Translations under genes and position numbers: made by a program | The notes under the pieces: generated by a model | What the model was told of the DNA's origin: nothing | Seen by the model: the letters and a program-made list of their open reading frames with translations, nothing else | The model's database searches: none | In this document: positions 15,346-22,649 of the stretch, piece after piece | Layout of the letters: each line of letters starts with the position of its first letter | Numbering within the stretch: position 1 is the stretch's first letter | From: Bacillota bacterium | Lineage (GTDB): Bacteria; Bacillota_I; Bacilli_A; Erysipelotrichales; Erysipelotrichaceae | Direction: 5' to 3' | Assembly: GCA_023426935.1 (NCBI GenBank) | Contig: JAEZBR010000032.1 | Span: 1-47,391 of the forward strand | Length of the DNA: 47,391 nucleotides

Positions 15346-16458
15346 ATGAGTTTAGGACAGAAAAAAGATAAGAAAGATCGAGTATTGTCGATCCGCGACC
15401 TGAATATTTCTTTTACCACTAATAACGGCATCGTCAGAGCGATTAGAGGTATCCGTTTTGATTTATTCAAAGGCGAAACCGTCGCTATCGTTGGCGAATC
15501 CGGTTCTGGTAAATCCGTCACGATGAAGACTCTGATGGGAATCTTGGATACCAATGGGAAGATCGATTCCGGAACGATTGAATATACCTATATCGATCAA
15601 AACGGTAAACGTCATGACTATGATTTGGTTAAGATGAGTCCCAAAGAAATCCGGTATCAGTTATCCGGTCAGCATATCGCCATGGTGTTCCAGGATCCGA
15701 TGACTTCCCTAGATCCGACAATGACGATCGGAAAACAGATTATGGAAAGCATGCGTGAGCATGAACATTTAGATAAAACCGCCGCTAAAAAGCGAGCGTT
15801 GGAACTACTAACCCGCGTCGGAATCGATGAACCGGAGAAACGCTTTAAAGAATATCCGCACCAGTTATCCGGCGGTATGCGCCAAAGAGTCGTCATTGCG
15901 ATTGCGGTCTCTTGCAATCCCGATATCTTAATCTGCGATGAACCTACTACAGCCTTAGATGTCACGATTCAGGCTAAAATTCTGGAACTGATTAAAGATA
16001 TACAGAACGAGAAACAAATTTCCGTTATTTACATTACCCATGACTTAGGGGTTGTCGCCAAAGTCGCGGATTATGTCGCCGTTATGTATGCCGGTAAAAT
16101 AATCGAGAAAGGCAATGTCAATGAGATCTTCTATGATCCTAGACACCCCTATACTTGGGGTCTACTCTCCTCGATGCCGGATATCGATACCGATTCCGTC
16201 CGTCTGGCCGCGATTCCCGGAACCCCACCTAACTTACTCGATCAACCTAAGGGTGATGCCTTCGCCCCGCGAAATAAATACGCGTTGAATATCGATTTCG
16301 ATGCCGAACCACCGATGTATGATGTCGGCGGACAGCACCGGGTCTCCAGTTGGTTATGCGATCCTAGAGCCCCCAAGGTTGAAATGCCGGCAGAATTGAA
16401 ACAACGAATCCAAAAGATGTTAAAGGAAGATGAAATGGAGGAAAAACGAAATGCCTGA
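15346..16458 (+). CDS. oppD: Oligopeptide ABC transporter ATPase OppD
   Basis: 370 residues from the ATG at 15346, which is 8 bases after GAGG; GTG at 15337 and ATG at 15340 are possible but too close to that site. Walker A GESGSGKSV, Q-loop FQDPMTSLDPTMTIGKQI, signature LSGGMRQRVVIAIA, Walker B LICDEPTTALD, and the C-terminal oligopeptide/dipeptide extension (HPYTWGLLSSMPDI, IPGTPPNLLDQPKGDAFAPR). The Cys-rich tail typical of many OppD proteins, which can hold an iron-sulfur cluster, is reduced to a single Cys in SSWLCDPRAP. It overlaps oppF by 8 bases. Confidence 0.94.
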   Translation: MSLGQKKDKKDRVLSIRDLNISFTTNNGIVRAIRGIRFDLFKGETVAIVGESGSGKSVTMKTLMGILDTNGKIDSGTIEYTYIDQNGKRHDYDLVKMSPKEIRYQLSGQHIAMVFQDPMTSLDPTMTIGKQIMESMREHEHLDKTAAKKRALELLTRVGIDEPEKRFKEYPHQLSGGMRQRVVIAIAVSCNPDILICDEPTTALDVTIQAKILELIKDIQNEKQISVIYITHDLGVVAKVADYVAVMYAGKIIEKGNVNEIFYDPRHPYTWGLLSSMPDIDTDSVRLAAIPGTPPNLLDQPKGDAFAPRNKYALNIDFDAEPPMYDVGGQHRVSSWLCDPRAPKVEMPAELKQRIQKMLKEDEMEEKRNA

Positions 16459-17386
16459 TTACAATCAAGAACCTTTATTAAAAGTTGAAAATCTTAAAGA
16501 ATACTTTCGTAATTCCCGTAAGTATACCGTTAAAGCGGTCGATGGCATCTCCTTTGAGATCTATCCGGGAGAAACTTATGGTTTAGTCGGCGAGTCCGGC
16601 TCCGGTAAATCAACAACCGGCCGGGCAATCATTCGCTTATTAAATCCGACCGACGGTAAAATCACCTTCGCCGGCCACGATATCGGGAAAAAATCCTTGA
16701 ATAAAAGTGATGAGAAATTTCTAAGAACGAATATGCAGATGATCTTCCAAGATCCTGAAGCATGTTTGAATCCCCGAAAGAAAGTTAAGCAACTAGTATC
16801 CGAAGGTTTAGAAATCCATCATGCGTATAATAATCACGAAGACCTAGAAAATAAAGTCTTTGCGATCTTGGAAAAAGTCGGATTATCCAAGGAACAAGCC
16901 AACCGTTATCCCCATCAGTTCTCCGGGGGTCAACGCCAAAGAATCGGAATTGCCAGAGCCTTGGTCATGAATCCCCAATTGATTATTGCGGATGAACCGA
17001 TCTCCGCCTTGGATGTTTCAATCCAAGCTCAGGTAGTTAATTTAATGAAAGATATTCAGGATGAACTAGGCACGACTTACCTATTTATCGCCCATGATTT
17101 ATCGATGGTTAAATATATCTCCGATCGCATCGGGGTTATGCACCTAGGACATATCGTGGAAACGGGAACGACCGATGAAATCTTTTCCAATCCGATTCAT
17201 CCTTATACTAAGAGTTTATTATCCGCGATTCCCCATCCTAATCCAATCATTGAAAAGAAACGAATCGCGCAGAGTTATGATAAGAATGCTTTAGGTATCG
17301 ACTATACTAAAGGTGTATATCACGAAATCACCAAGACACATACCCTCTTGGCAACCACCGAAGAATTCCAGACCTGGACCGCTTAA
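16451..17386 (+). CDS. oppF: Oligopeptide ABC transporter ATPase OppF
   Basis: 311 residues from the ATG at 16451, 9 bases after GGAGG; an in-frame ATG at 16430 lies upstream of that site and is not preferred. Walker A GESGSGKSTTG, Q-loop FQDPEACLNPRKKV, signature FSGGQRQRIGIARA, Walker B IADEPISALDVS, and HPYTKSLLSAIPHPNP near the end. Pairs with OppD to power uptake. The protein stops about 25 residues after that motif, so the C-terminal extension is short. Terminator overlaps the stop codon. Confidence 0.93.
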   Translation: MPDYNQEPLLKVENLKEYFRNSRKYTVKAVDGISFEIYPGETYGLVGESGSGKSTTGRAIIRLLNPTDGKITFAGHDIGKKSLNKSDEKFLRTNMQMIFQDPEACLNPRKKVKQLVSEGLEIHHAYNNHEDLENKVFAILEKVGLSKEQANRYPHQFSGGQRQRIGIARALVMNPQLIIADEPISALDVSIQAQVVNLMKDIQDELGTTYLFIAHDLSMVKYISDRIGVMHLGHIVETGTTDEIFSNPIHPYTKSLLSAIPHPNPIIEKKRIAQSYDKNALGIDYTKGVYHEITKTHTLLATTEEFQTWTA

Positions 17387-17405
17387 GACCTCCAGGTCTT
17401 TTTTC
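17385..17405 (+). terminator. Terminator of the opp operon
   Basis: AAGACCT, two-base gap, AGGTCTT, then TTTTTC. The stem begins within the stop codon of oppF. Confidence 0.8.
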
Positions 17406-17426
17406 TTTTCCATTTAAATTGAGATT

Positions 17427-17435
17427 TGATAGAAT
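17427..17435 (+). promoter_or_regulatory. Extended -10 promoter for the HAD phosphatase / S24 repressor pair
   Basis: TGATAGAAT (TGn plus -10 TAGAAT) lies 19 bases before the start ATG, with GGAG in between. No good -35 is visible. Confidence 0.5.
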
Positions 17436-17454
17436 AGATAGGTCAGGAGAAAAT

Positions 17455-18285
17455 ATGCTCGATAAAGTTAAACTGGTAGTAGCCGATATTGATGGAACTT
17501 TAGTGGTCACGGGAAAGTTTCCCAGCAAACCAACTTTAGCCGCCATTCAGCGATTACATGATCACCATGTTTATTTCGGCCTAGCCTCCGGTCGCTCAAT
17601 TAATCAACAATTATCCAAACAAGCCAAAGCCTGGGGTTTTAACTATGATTTCGAATTATTAATCGGAATGAACGGTTCCGAATTATATGACGGAATAAAT
17701 CATCGACGTTACGATTATTACAAATTAAAAAGAGAATGGATTAAAGAAATTCTAGATCTGATGGCACCGTTCAATTTAAATCCGTTCATCTACTACAAAG
17801 ACTCCATGTTATGTGAAAAAGAAGATGAGGATATGCTTAAATCTTCTTCCCGAAATAAAACCGGAATAATGGTTGCCAAAGATCCCAGCGAATTATATGC
17901 CGAAGAAAACGCAAAGATTTTATTTAGAATCAAGGAAGAAAGAATGCCCGAGATTGAAGCTTATGTCAACGCGCATCCTTCACCCTACTATAAAGCTTTC
18001 AAGACCCAAACCACGATGCTTGAATTCGCAGATCGCAGGACTTCGAAAGCCGTCGCTTTAAAGAACTTTTGTGAAATGAACAAGATTCCCCCCAGCCAAG
18101 TCATCGCTTTCGGAGATATGACTAACGACAATGAAATGATTGAGTATGCCGGTTTAGGCGTCTGTCTTTGCGATGGCGGTACCGACACAAAACTGCTTGC
18201 CGATGAATTAACCGATCTCCCCTGCGATCAGAACGGCTTCGCCGATTATTTAGAAAAACACCTATTTACGAAAGAAGGATATTAA
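17455..18285 (+). CDS. HAD-superfamily phosphatase, Cof type
   Basis: 276 residues from the ATG at 17455, which has CAGGAG 7 bases upstream (an in-frame ATG at 17419 has no such site). Motif I VVADIDGTLV with the two catalytic Asp, motif II LASGR, C2-type cap, motif III Lys (TSKAVALKNF) and motif IV FGDMTNDNEMI. This is a Cof/YidA-like sugar-phosphate or nucleotide-phosphate hydrolase acting in the cytosol; the exact substrate cannot be read from sequence. One base separates it from the S24 repressor downstream, so the two are cotranscribed. Confidence 0.92.
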   Translation: MLDKVKLVVADIDGTLVVTGKFPSKPTLAAIQRLHDHHVYFGLASGRSINQQLSKQAKAWGFNYDFELLIGMNGSELYDGINHRRYDYYKLKREWIKEILDLMAPFNLNPFIYYKDSMLCEKEDEDMLKSSSRNKTGIMVAKDPSELYAEENAKILFRIKEERMPEIEAYVNAHPSPYYKAFKTQTTMLEFADRRTSKAVALKNFCEMNKIPPSQVIAFGDMTNDNEMIEYAGLGVCLCDGGTDTKLLADELTDLPCDQNGFADYLEKHLFTKEGY

Positions 18286-18286
18286 A

Positions 18287-18877
18287 ATGTCCTTCGCCAA
18301 AAATATTCGGGCCTTACGTTATGCCAATCATTTAAGTCAGTCTCAGCTAGCCCAAGCTCTGGGTTACCGTTCCTTTACCACAATTCAGAAATGGGAAGAC
18401 GGAACTTCTTCCCCCAGCTATGCGATGTTAGAAAAACTCAGCGAGATTTTTAAAACAACCCCGGCTAAGTTAATGAGTGAAGAAACTTCTTACGCTCCGG
18501 TCTTAGGTATAGTTGCCGGCGGTTCGCCAATCTATGCCAATCAAGAAGTATTGGGCTATGAAGCGGTATCTTTAGATTTACCTTATGATTCTGAATACTT
18601 CTATTTGAAGGTTGTCGGCGATTCGATGAAAGATGCCAGAATTCTTCCCGGTGATTTACTCTACGTACACGCCCAAGAGAATCTCGATAACGGTCAGATT
18701 GGCGTCATCTTAGTCGATGATGAAGCAACCGTTAAACGTTTCTACCAAGAAAACGGAATCGTAACTTTAAAGCCTGAAAACTCAGCCTATAAACCTATGA
18801 TCTTTAACCAGGACGAGATTAGAAAACACCAAGTTAAGATCTTAGGCAAAGTAATCGCGAACAAGATTGCTTACTGA
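18287..18877 (+). CDS. XRE-family repressor with LexA-like S24 autoprotease domain
   Basis: 196 residues. An N-terminal helix-turn-helix (about 5-60, LSQSQLAQALGYRSFTTIQKWE) is joined to an S24 peptidase domain. Catalytic Ser113 (VVGDSMKDARILPGD) and Lys150 (EATVKRFYQ) are present, and an Ala77-Gly78 cleavage site (GIVAGGSP) lies between the domains. All parts needed for RecA-stimulated self-cleavage are therefore in place, as in LexA, phage CI and lactococcal HdiR. It may act as an SOS-type regulator; the palindrome at the dinB promoter is a candidate target. It could also be a domesticated phage repressor, as accessory DNA begins right after it. Confidence 0.92.
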   Translation: MSFAKNIRALRYANHLSQSQLAQALGYRSFTTIQKWEDGTSSPSYAMLEKLSEIFKTTPAKLMSEETSYAPVLGIVAGGSPIYANQEVLGYEAVSLDLPYDSEYFYLKVVGDSMKDARILPGDLLYVHAQENLDNGQIGVILVDDEATVKRFYQENGIVTLKPENSAYKPMIFNQDEIRKHQVKILGKVIANKIAY

Positions 18878-18955
18878 TTTTCTATACTTTTATCACCCTC
18901 ATATTTTTAATTCTCTTACTTAACTTTTTTCATCCTTCTGTCCTAAGTCATGGAC

Positions 18956-19153
18956 TTACCTCCTAAAAGTAAAAGCATCCTTTGAATCTGTTATCTTTAT
19001 CAAACCAATATCCTTAGCCGTTCTTGCCAATATACGATATTCGCAAAATAAACGATATTTATTTAATCCGGATATTCGCACTTCATCGTCGACTAAACAA
19101 AGTTCAGATAATACTTGAATATCAGTTTTCGATAAATCAATAAGTAGCTTCAT
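18956..19153 (-). CDS. Small unknown protein in the AT-rich accessory patch
   Basis: 65 residues, acidic N-terminal half and basic C-terminal half (MKLLIDLSKTDIQVLSELCL...). No family recognised. It is supported by a strong ribosome binding site, GGAGGAG, 5 bases before the ATG. That site starts only four bases after the T run of a terminator (19164-19189). Base composition is like the other cassettes here and poorer in G+C than the flanking genes. No feature is visible in the 78 bases between it and the S24 repressor. Confidence 0.55.
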   Translation of the reverse strand: MKLLIDLSKTDIQVLSELCLVDDEVRISGLNKYRLFCEYRILARTAKDIGLIKITDSKDAFTFRR

Positions 19154-19163
19154 TTCTCCTCCA

Positions 19164-19189
19164 ACAAAAAAGCACCCGTAAGGTGCTTT
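19164..19189 (-). terminator. Terminator between accessory cassettes
   Basis: Minus-strand AAAGCACC / GGTGCTTT stem with a five-base loop and a run of T, then GTTGGAGGAG, the ribosome binding site of the next gene. Confidence 0.8.
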
Positions 19190-19213
19190 AGCAAACCAAA
19201 ATAATTCTAAATC

Positions 19214-19573
19214 TTAAAATACCAATTTAATTAAATCGGCAACTAGACCTGGTACATTTTCAAGATACTTTTTGACTTCGTTCATTTTCGAGTTTTCTTT
19301 TAAGTACCTAATACCGGAAGAAGTAATCAACAAGTTGTCATAATCACTAATCATGATATAAGTGTTACCCCATGCTTTTGCAAAACTAATTCCTTCAATT
19401 AGGCCGTCCGAAAACATCATCCTCAAAATGTTTGTTAAATATTCGTCTGTTATACTCTGCTTGGATATAAGAGCATCAAAAACACTTTTATTAAATGTAG
19501 CTTTGCCCTTCAAGCATGAGTAGAGATAAGTGAGTATTTTAAATACTATTACATCATAGTCGTCTCTTGCCAT
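19214..19573 (-). CDS. YjcQ-like winged-helix protein
   Basis: 119 residues. The pattern of an N-terminal winged-helix-like segment (YDVIVFKILTYLYSCL... DEYLTNILRMMFSDGLIEGI) followed by LLITSSGIRYLKENSKM resembles the YjcQ family, which is common in prophages and mobile elements of Bacillota and has no settled function. Ribosome binding site TAGGAGGA is about 6 bases before the ATG. It is separated from both neighbours by its own small terminators and lies next to the toxin and immunity genes. Confidence 0.7.
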   Translation of the reverse strand: MARDDYDVIVFKILTYLYSCLKGKATFNKSVFDALISKQSITDEYLTNILRMMFSDGLIEGISFAKAWGNTYIMISDYDNLLITSSGIRYLKENSKMNEVKKYLENVPGLVADLIKLVF

Positions 19574-19584
19574 AGTATCCTCCT

Positions 19585-19607
19585 AACAAAAAACCGCCGA
19601 AGCGGTT
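19585..19607 (-). terminator. Terminator between accessory cassettes
   Basis: Minus-strand AACCGC / GCGGTT stem with a four-base loop (TTCG on the minus strand), T run, then GTTAGGAGGA, the ribosome binding site of the next gene. The stem begins right after the stop codon of the immunity-like gene. Confidence 0.8.
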
Positions 19608-19608
19608 A

Positions 19609-19905
19609 TTACTCAAATGTTATGCTAACCATTCCATTATTAATGTGCCATCTTGCAAGGACATATTTATTATCCCATATTTTACTATTAATCTTATTAG
19701 CTAAATAGATTTTTTCAAATCTCTCAGCTTCATCTAATGGAATTAGCCATCCGGTCATACAATCTCCTTCTAAATTACCTAAGGAAAACTCATCGCCTAA
19801 GCAATCATCACAGAAAAAAACGTTATCTTGCTTCTTTGCTGTATTTTGCACAATAGTAAAGAAATTCTCAAAGTCCTTTTCTTCTTGCATTCTTAACCCT
19901 AGCAT
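19609..19905 (-). CDS. Probable immunity protein for the adjacent toxin module
   Basis: 98 residues, acidic, no family recognised. Contains a CDDC pair (FFCDDCLGDEF), GWLIPLDEAERFEKIY and a C-terminal WHINNGMVSITFE. The start at 19905 is favoured by a near-perfect AAAGGAGGG 8 bases upstream, which lies inside the 3' end of the toxin-like frame; the two overlap by 38 bases. A small acidic gene directly behind, and overlapping, a polymorphic-toxin C-terminus is the usual layout of a cognate immunity gene. The role rests on that context. Confidence 0.65.
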   Translation of the reverse strand: MLGLRMQEEKDFENFFTIVQNTAKKQDNVFFCDDCLGDEFSLGNLEGDCMTGWLIPLDEAERFEKIYLANKINSKIWDNKYVLARWHINNGMVSITFE

Positions 19906-20371
19906 TTGTAATCCCTCCTTTTAATATTGTAACGAATTTACCATCATTTACAACTACTACATCCTCCCCTTTTATATACATATCGCATGATACGCCTTGT
20001 TCTCTCCAACTGCCTTTAACACATTCATCGCTTTTACGAACTATGTCGCTAATAATTTCCAATAATTTATCTCTATCTTTTTTAATCGACGGATTTAAAC
20101 CATAATCTTCACAATGCTTACCTACTTTTTTTCCAAATTGTTTATTAGTTATTACTATTTTATCATGTTTTTGATTATAAATTGTAATCAAATAATCATT
20201 TGAATTTTCTAATGAGCTATCAACAATCCTTTTTTGTTTTGAATCCTTGTTTTCTTTAGATAAATCATTTGTATGTTTTTTATCATAAATACATTCAACG
20301 GTGCAGTTGCAATTATCATGACGGGCATATACATTCTCCTGGTGTTCCCCTAAAATGAATATTCTTAATTT
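19868..20371 (-). pseudogene. 5'-truncated MuF-type polymorphic toxin: capsid-protein tail plus toxin domain
   Basis: The frame is open from 20371 (in-frame TAA at 20372-20374) to its stop at 19868, about 167 codons, with no ATG or GTG start and no ribosome binding site; TTG at 20191 would give 107 residues but cuts into continuous sequence. The N-terminal part reads EHQENVYARHDNCNCTVE, which resembles the C-terminal His/Cys segment of phage MuF-like head morphogenesis proteins. After a Lys/Asp/Ser-rich linker comes a toxin-like domain: ITNKQFGKKVGKHCEDYGL, SWREQGVSCDMYIKGEDVVV and DGKFVTILKGG, similar to C-terminal ribonuclease-type domains of polymorphic toxins. I read it as the 3' remnant of a larger capsid-toxin gene. 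Whether the toxin part is still made is open. Confidence 0.65.
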
Positions 20372-20401
20372 TTATAGGCATAGAAAAAAATAAGGAGTTC
20401 G

Positions 20402-20434
20402 ATGAATCAAATTCAAATTAATCAACAAGATTAA
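20402..20434 (+). other. Ten-codon reading frame with a good ribosome binding site (possible gene remnant)
   Basis: AAGGAG, four bases, then ATG and MNQIQINQQD followed by TAA. It sits exactly at the edge of the AT-rich patch, next to the truncated toxin. It could be the cut-off start of a displaced gene, such as a phage gene, or chance. Confidence 0.2.
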
Positions 20435-20440
20435 GAATAA

Positions 20441-20707
20441 TTATTTATGTTCCCAACGATAGTATTCTTCGTCATCTTTCTTATCATCGATTAAAGTATC
20501 ACCAGAAGCTTTGATTAAGCTAAAGATTGAATTCGCATATAAATTTTCAAAGTCTTCCGGTTTCAACTTAAGCCGAGTATTTTCAGATTTAAGGATAAAG
20601 AAGCCTTCGACAAAACTGACATAGGTTTTTCCTTGTTCGTTATTCAGCAACAGAACATAGCCGTCACGCAATAAACCTAAAGCCTTTTCGTAGTTCTCAA
20701 CAATCAT
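20441..20707 (-). CDS. Small unknown protein coupled to a membrane-anchored protein
   Basis: 88 residues, acidic at the C-terminus (DDKKDDEEYYRWEHK). Predicted soluble, with alternating strands (YVLLLNNEQGKTYVSFVEGFFIL). No family recognised. Its ATG overlaps the stop of the upstream gene (ATGA), so the two are translated together, in an apparent operon behind the MATE transporter. Composition resembles the core genes more than the AT-rich patch to its left. Confidence 0.7.
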   Translation of the reverse strand: MIVENYEKALGLLRDGYVLLLNNEQGKTYVSFVEGFFILKSENTRLKLKPEDFENLYANSIFSLIKASGDTLIDDKKDDEEYYRWEHK

Positions 20708-21153
20708 ATTCGGTCAAAGATCCCCGCTAAAGTCTCCATCAATCTTGAAGTATGGGTTAAGGTAATAACACGATCTTCCAATAAAAGATCACCCTGGACT
20801 AAACTGAAATTAAGCTTTTCTTCGGAAGCGAAACATAACTCAAAATCAATCTGTTGTTCGATTTTTACCTTACGGCCTAGATCGTATCCTCTTATCTCAC
20901 TAAGTCCATCATAGAGTTCTTTGATTAAAACAAAATCAGTGATCGTTGTTTCCAAAGATTCTTCGTCGTCTTTGTAAGACAGTTTAATGGTGCCCGGTAA
21001 TTCTTGGGCAAATGAAATAACTTTAGCTTTTTCATGCTCATTCTTATCTACTTGTAAAGCTTCCCAGATCGTCATTTTTTTTAGTTTTGAGATTAAGGCA
21101 ATCGCTAGTAATGAGGCGATCAGAACGGACGAGAAGATTAGTTTTTTTAACAT
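20704..21153 (-). CDS. Membrane-anchored protein of unknown function
   Basis: 149 residues from the ATG at 21153, 7 bases after AGGAGA; a TTG two codons upstream is less likely. One N-terminal membrane segment (about 5-22, IFSSVLIASLLAIALIS) without a Cys lipobox, then a mostly beta extracytoplasmic domain (about 50-149). It resembles no family I know. It lies 28 bases after the MATE transporter stop and overlaps the next gene by 4 bases, so the three are likely cotranscribed. Confidence 0.75.
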   Translation of the reverse strand: MLKKLIFSSVLIASLLAIALISKLKKMTIWEALQVDKNEHEKAKVISFAQELPGTIKLSYKDDEESLETTITDFVLIKELYDGLSEIRGYDLGRKVKIEQQIDFELCFASEEKLNFSLVQGDLLLEDRVITLTHTSRLMETLAGIFDRI

Positions 21154-21181
21154 GTTCAAGTCTCCTTTTCTTTATTTTACT

Positions 21182-22519
21182 CTAAATAGCCTGTCTTTCC
21201 CACTTCTTGCTATGGTAACGGATTATAAAGAAGAAAGAACGAACGACCCAATCGACATACATGGCGATCCAAACGCTGTATACTCCAAGATCGGTATACC
21301 ACCCCAGAATGAAAGCGAGAACGATCCTAAAAATCCACATACTCATAATTGAGACCGTCATCGTATATTTAACATCGTTGGCCGCTCTTAAGACATTAGG
21401 TAAGGTAAAAGCCGAGGGCCAGATCAAGATTGAGGCGAAGATATGCGAGGAAGAAATATTATAAGTCAAAGTTGTGGTCTCGGGTGATAAGTTATAAACC
21501 TTCAATAAAAACGGTAATAAGATGAATAACAATAATGAAGCTACCGTCATCGATATATAGGCTGCGATCATTAATTTTCTCGTGTAATACCGAGCCTGTT
21601 GATAGTCTCTAGCGCCGACGCAGCGTGAGACTACCGTGATAAGTGCTAAGCCGATCGCACTAGCCGGTAAGATGTGAAAGTTGCTTAAAGTTCCGGCGAC
21701 GGAATTGGCGGCGATTGCGGAGGTTCCAAATCCAGTGACCAAACTTAGCAGCATTATTTTTCCCAGTTGAAATAAACTATTCTCGATTCCCGAAGGGACT
21801 CCGATATGTAAGATCTTCTTGATCATCTTACCGTCTAATTTAAACTTAAAGGGCACGGAAAGATGAATTAGAAGATTCTGATCGCGAAGTTTAATTAAAA
21901 CGATGAAGGCTCCTAAAGCACGCGAAATTAGCGTAGGAATCGCGGCTCCGACTACTCCCAATTTAAATCCATAGATCAGGATCGCATTTCCAACAACATT
22001 CACGATATTAACGATTAAAGAGATTCGTAAGGAGGTCTTGGAATCACCCATACTGCGATATAAGGCAGCTCCGGAATTATATAAGGCAATAAACGGAATT
22101 GAAGCGGTGACGACTAACAGGTAACGATTCGCATGGTAATAAACTTCCTGACTGATCTTACCGAACACCCCGGTTAAAATAAATTCTTTGCCAAGATACA
22201 TTAAGACCATGATTCCTAAGGCCACAATAAAGACGAATAAGACCAGCTGATCCGCGGCAATACTCGCCTTTTCTTTCTTCTTCATTCCTAAATACTGCCC
22301 AGAAACCACTGCGCCGCCAGTCGCTAAAGCCGCAAAGATGTTGATCAATAAGATATTAACGGAATCGACTAAAGAAACTCCGGAAACGGCAGCTTCCGAT
22401 ACGGACGCAACCATCATCGAGTCGGCCATTCCGACCGTAACCGCTAGAAATTGTTCAAGGATTAACGGAATCACCAGATTCAATAAACTACGATTGGAAA
22501 ATAACTTTTGAGAATCCAT
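21182..22519 (-). CDS. MATE-family multidrug/sodium efflux transporter
   Basis: 445 residues from the ATG at 22519, preceded by AAGGCAGG; a TTG 12 codons upstream lacks a ribosome binding site. Twelve membrane segments in two MatE halves. N-terminal marks LVIPLILEQFLAVTVGMADSMM and GGAVVSGQYLG, and in the second half SGIENSLFQLGKIML and ALITVVSRCVGARDYQQA, fit the NorM/DinF-like group. It exports cationic compounds using an ion gradient; substrates unknown. It is divergent from glpK and heads a three-gene unit. Confidence 0.92.
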   Translation of the reverse strand: MDSQKLFSNRSLLNLVIPLILEQFLAVTVGMADSMMVASVSEAAVSGVSLVDSVNILLINIFAALATGGAVVSGQYLGMKKKEKASIAADQLVLFVFIVALGIMVLMYLGKEFILTGVFGKISQEVYYHANRYLLVVTASIPFIALYNSGAALYRSMGDSKTSLRISLIVNIVNVVGNAILIYGFKLGVVGAAIPTLISRALGAFIVLIKLRDQNLLIHLSVPFKFKLDGKMIKKILHIGVPSGIENSLFQLGKIMLLSLVTGFGTSAIAANSVAGTLSNFHILPASAIGLALITVVSRCVGARDYQQARYYTRKLMIAAYISMTVASLLLFILLPFLLKVYNLSPETTTLTYNISSSHIFASILIWPSAFTLPNVLRAANDVKYTMTVSIMSMWIFRIVLAFILGWYTDLGVYSVWIAMYVDWVVRSFFFIIRYHSKKWERQAI

Positions 22520-22543
22520 TAATACCTGCCTTCCGTGTGTTTT

Positions 22544-22549
22544 ATTATA
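22544..22549 (-). promoter_or_regulatory. -10 element for the MATE transporter
   Basis: Minus-strand TATAAT about 25 bases before the ATG at 22519. The -35 is not convincing (CAAACA at the expected distance). Confidence 0.5.
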
Positions 22550-22572
22550 ATACAAATGTCGCTAATTGTTTG

Positions 22573-22594
22573 TTGTAAGGGCATACATTTACAA
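22573..22594. promoter_or_regulatory. Inverted repeat / cre-like site in the glpK control region
   Basis: TTGTAA and TTACAA arms are separated by 10 bases and overlap the glpK -35. Within it, TGTAAGGGCATACA (22574-22587) matches 12 of 14 positions of the CcpA cre consensus TGWAANCGNTNWCA, but one mismatch is in the central CG. Carbon catabolite control of glpK would make sense; the site could equally be a different operator. Confidence 0.4.
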
Positions 22595-22615
22595 TTTACA
22601 TCGTAGCGGTAGAAT
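22588..22615 (+). promoter_or_regulatory. Promoter of the glycerol operon
   Basis: -35 TTTACA (22588-22593), 16-base spacer, -10 TAGAAT (22610-22615), then GTGAGGT before the ATG at 22650. Confidence 0.65.
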
Positions 22616-22649
22616 GCTAGGATATTTGTAATGAAGTGAGGTAACCTGA

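Noticed and set aside
15282..15554. 90-codon minus-strand frame across the oppC/oppD junction
   Set aside because: It is antisense to two certain genes and has no ribosome binding site.
20087..20191. TTG at 20191 as the start of an intact 107-residue toxin gene
   Set aside because: No ribosome binding site is present, and the frame stays open with capsid-like protein sequence for another 60 codons upstream, which fits a truncated larger gene better.
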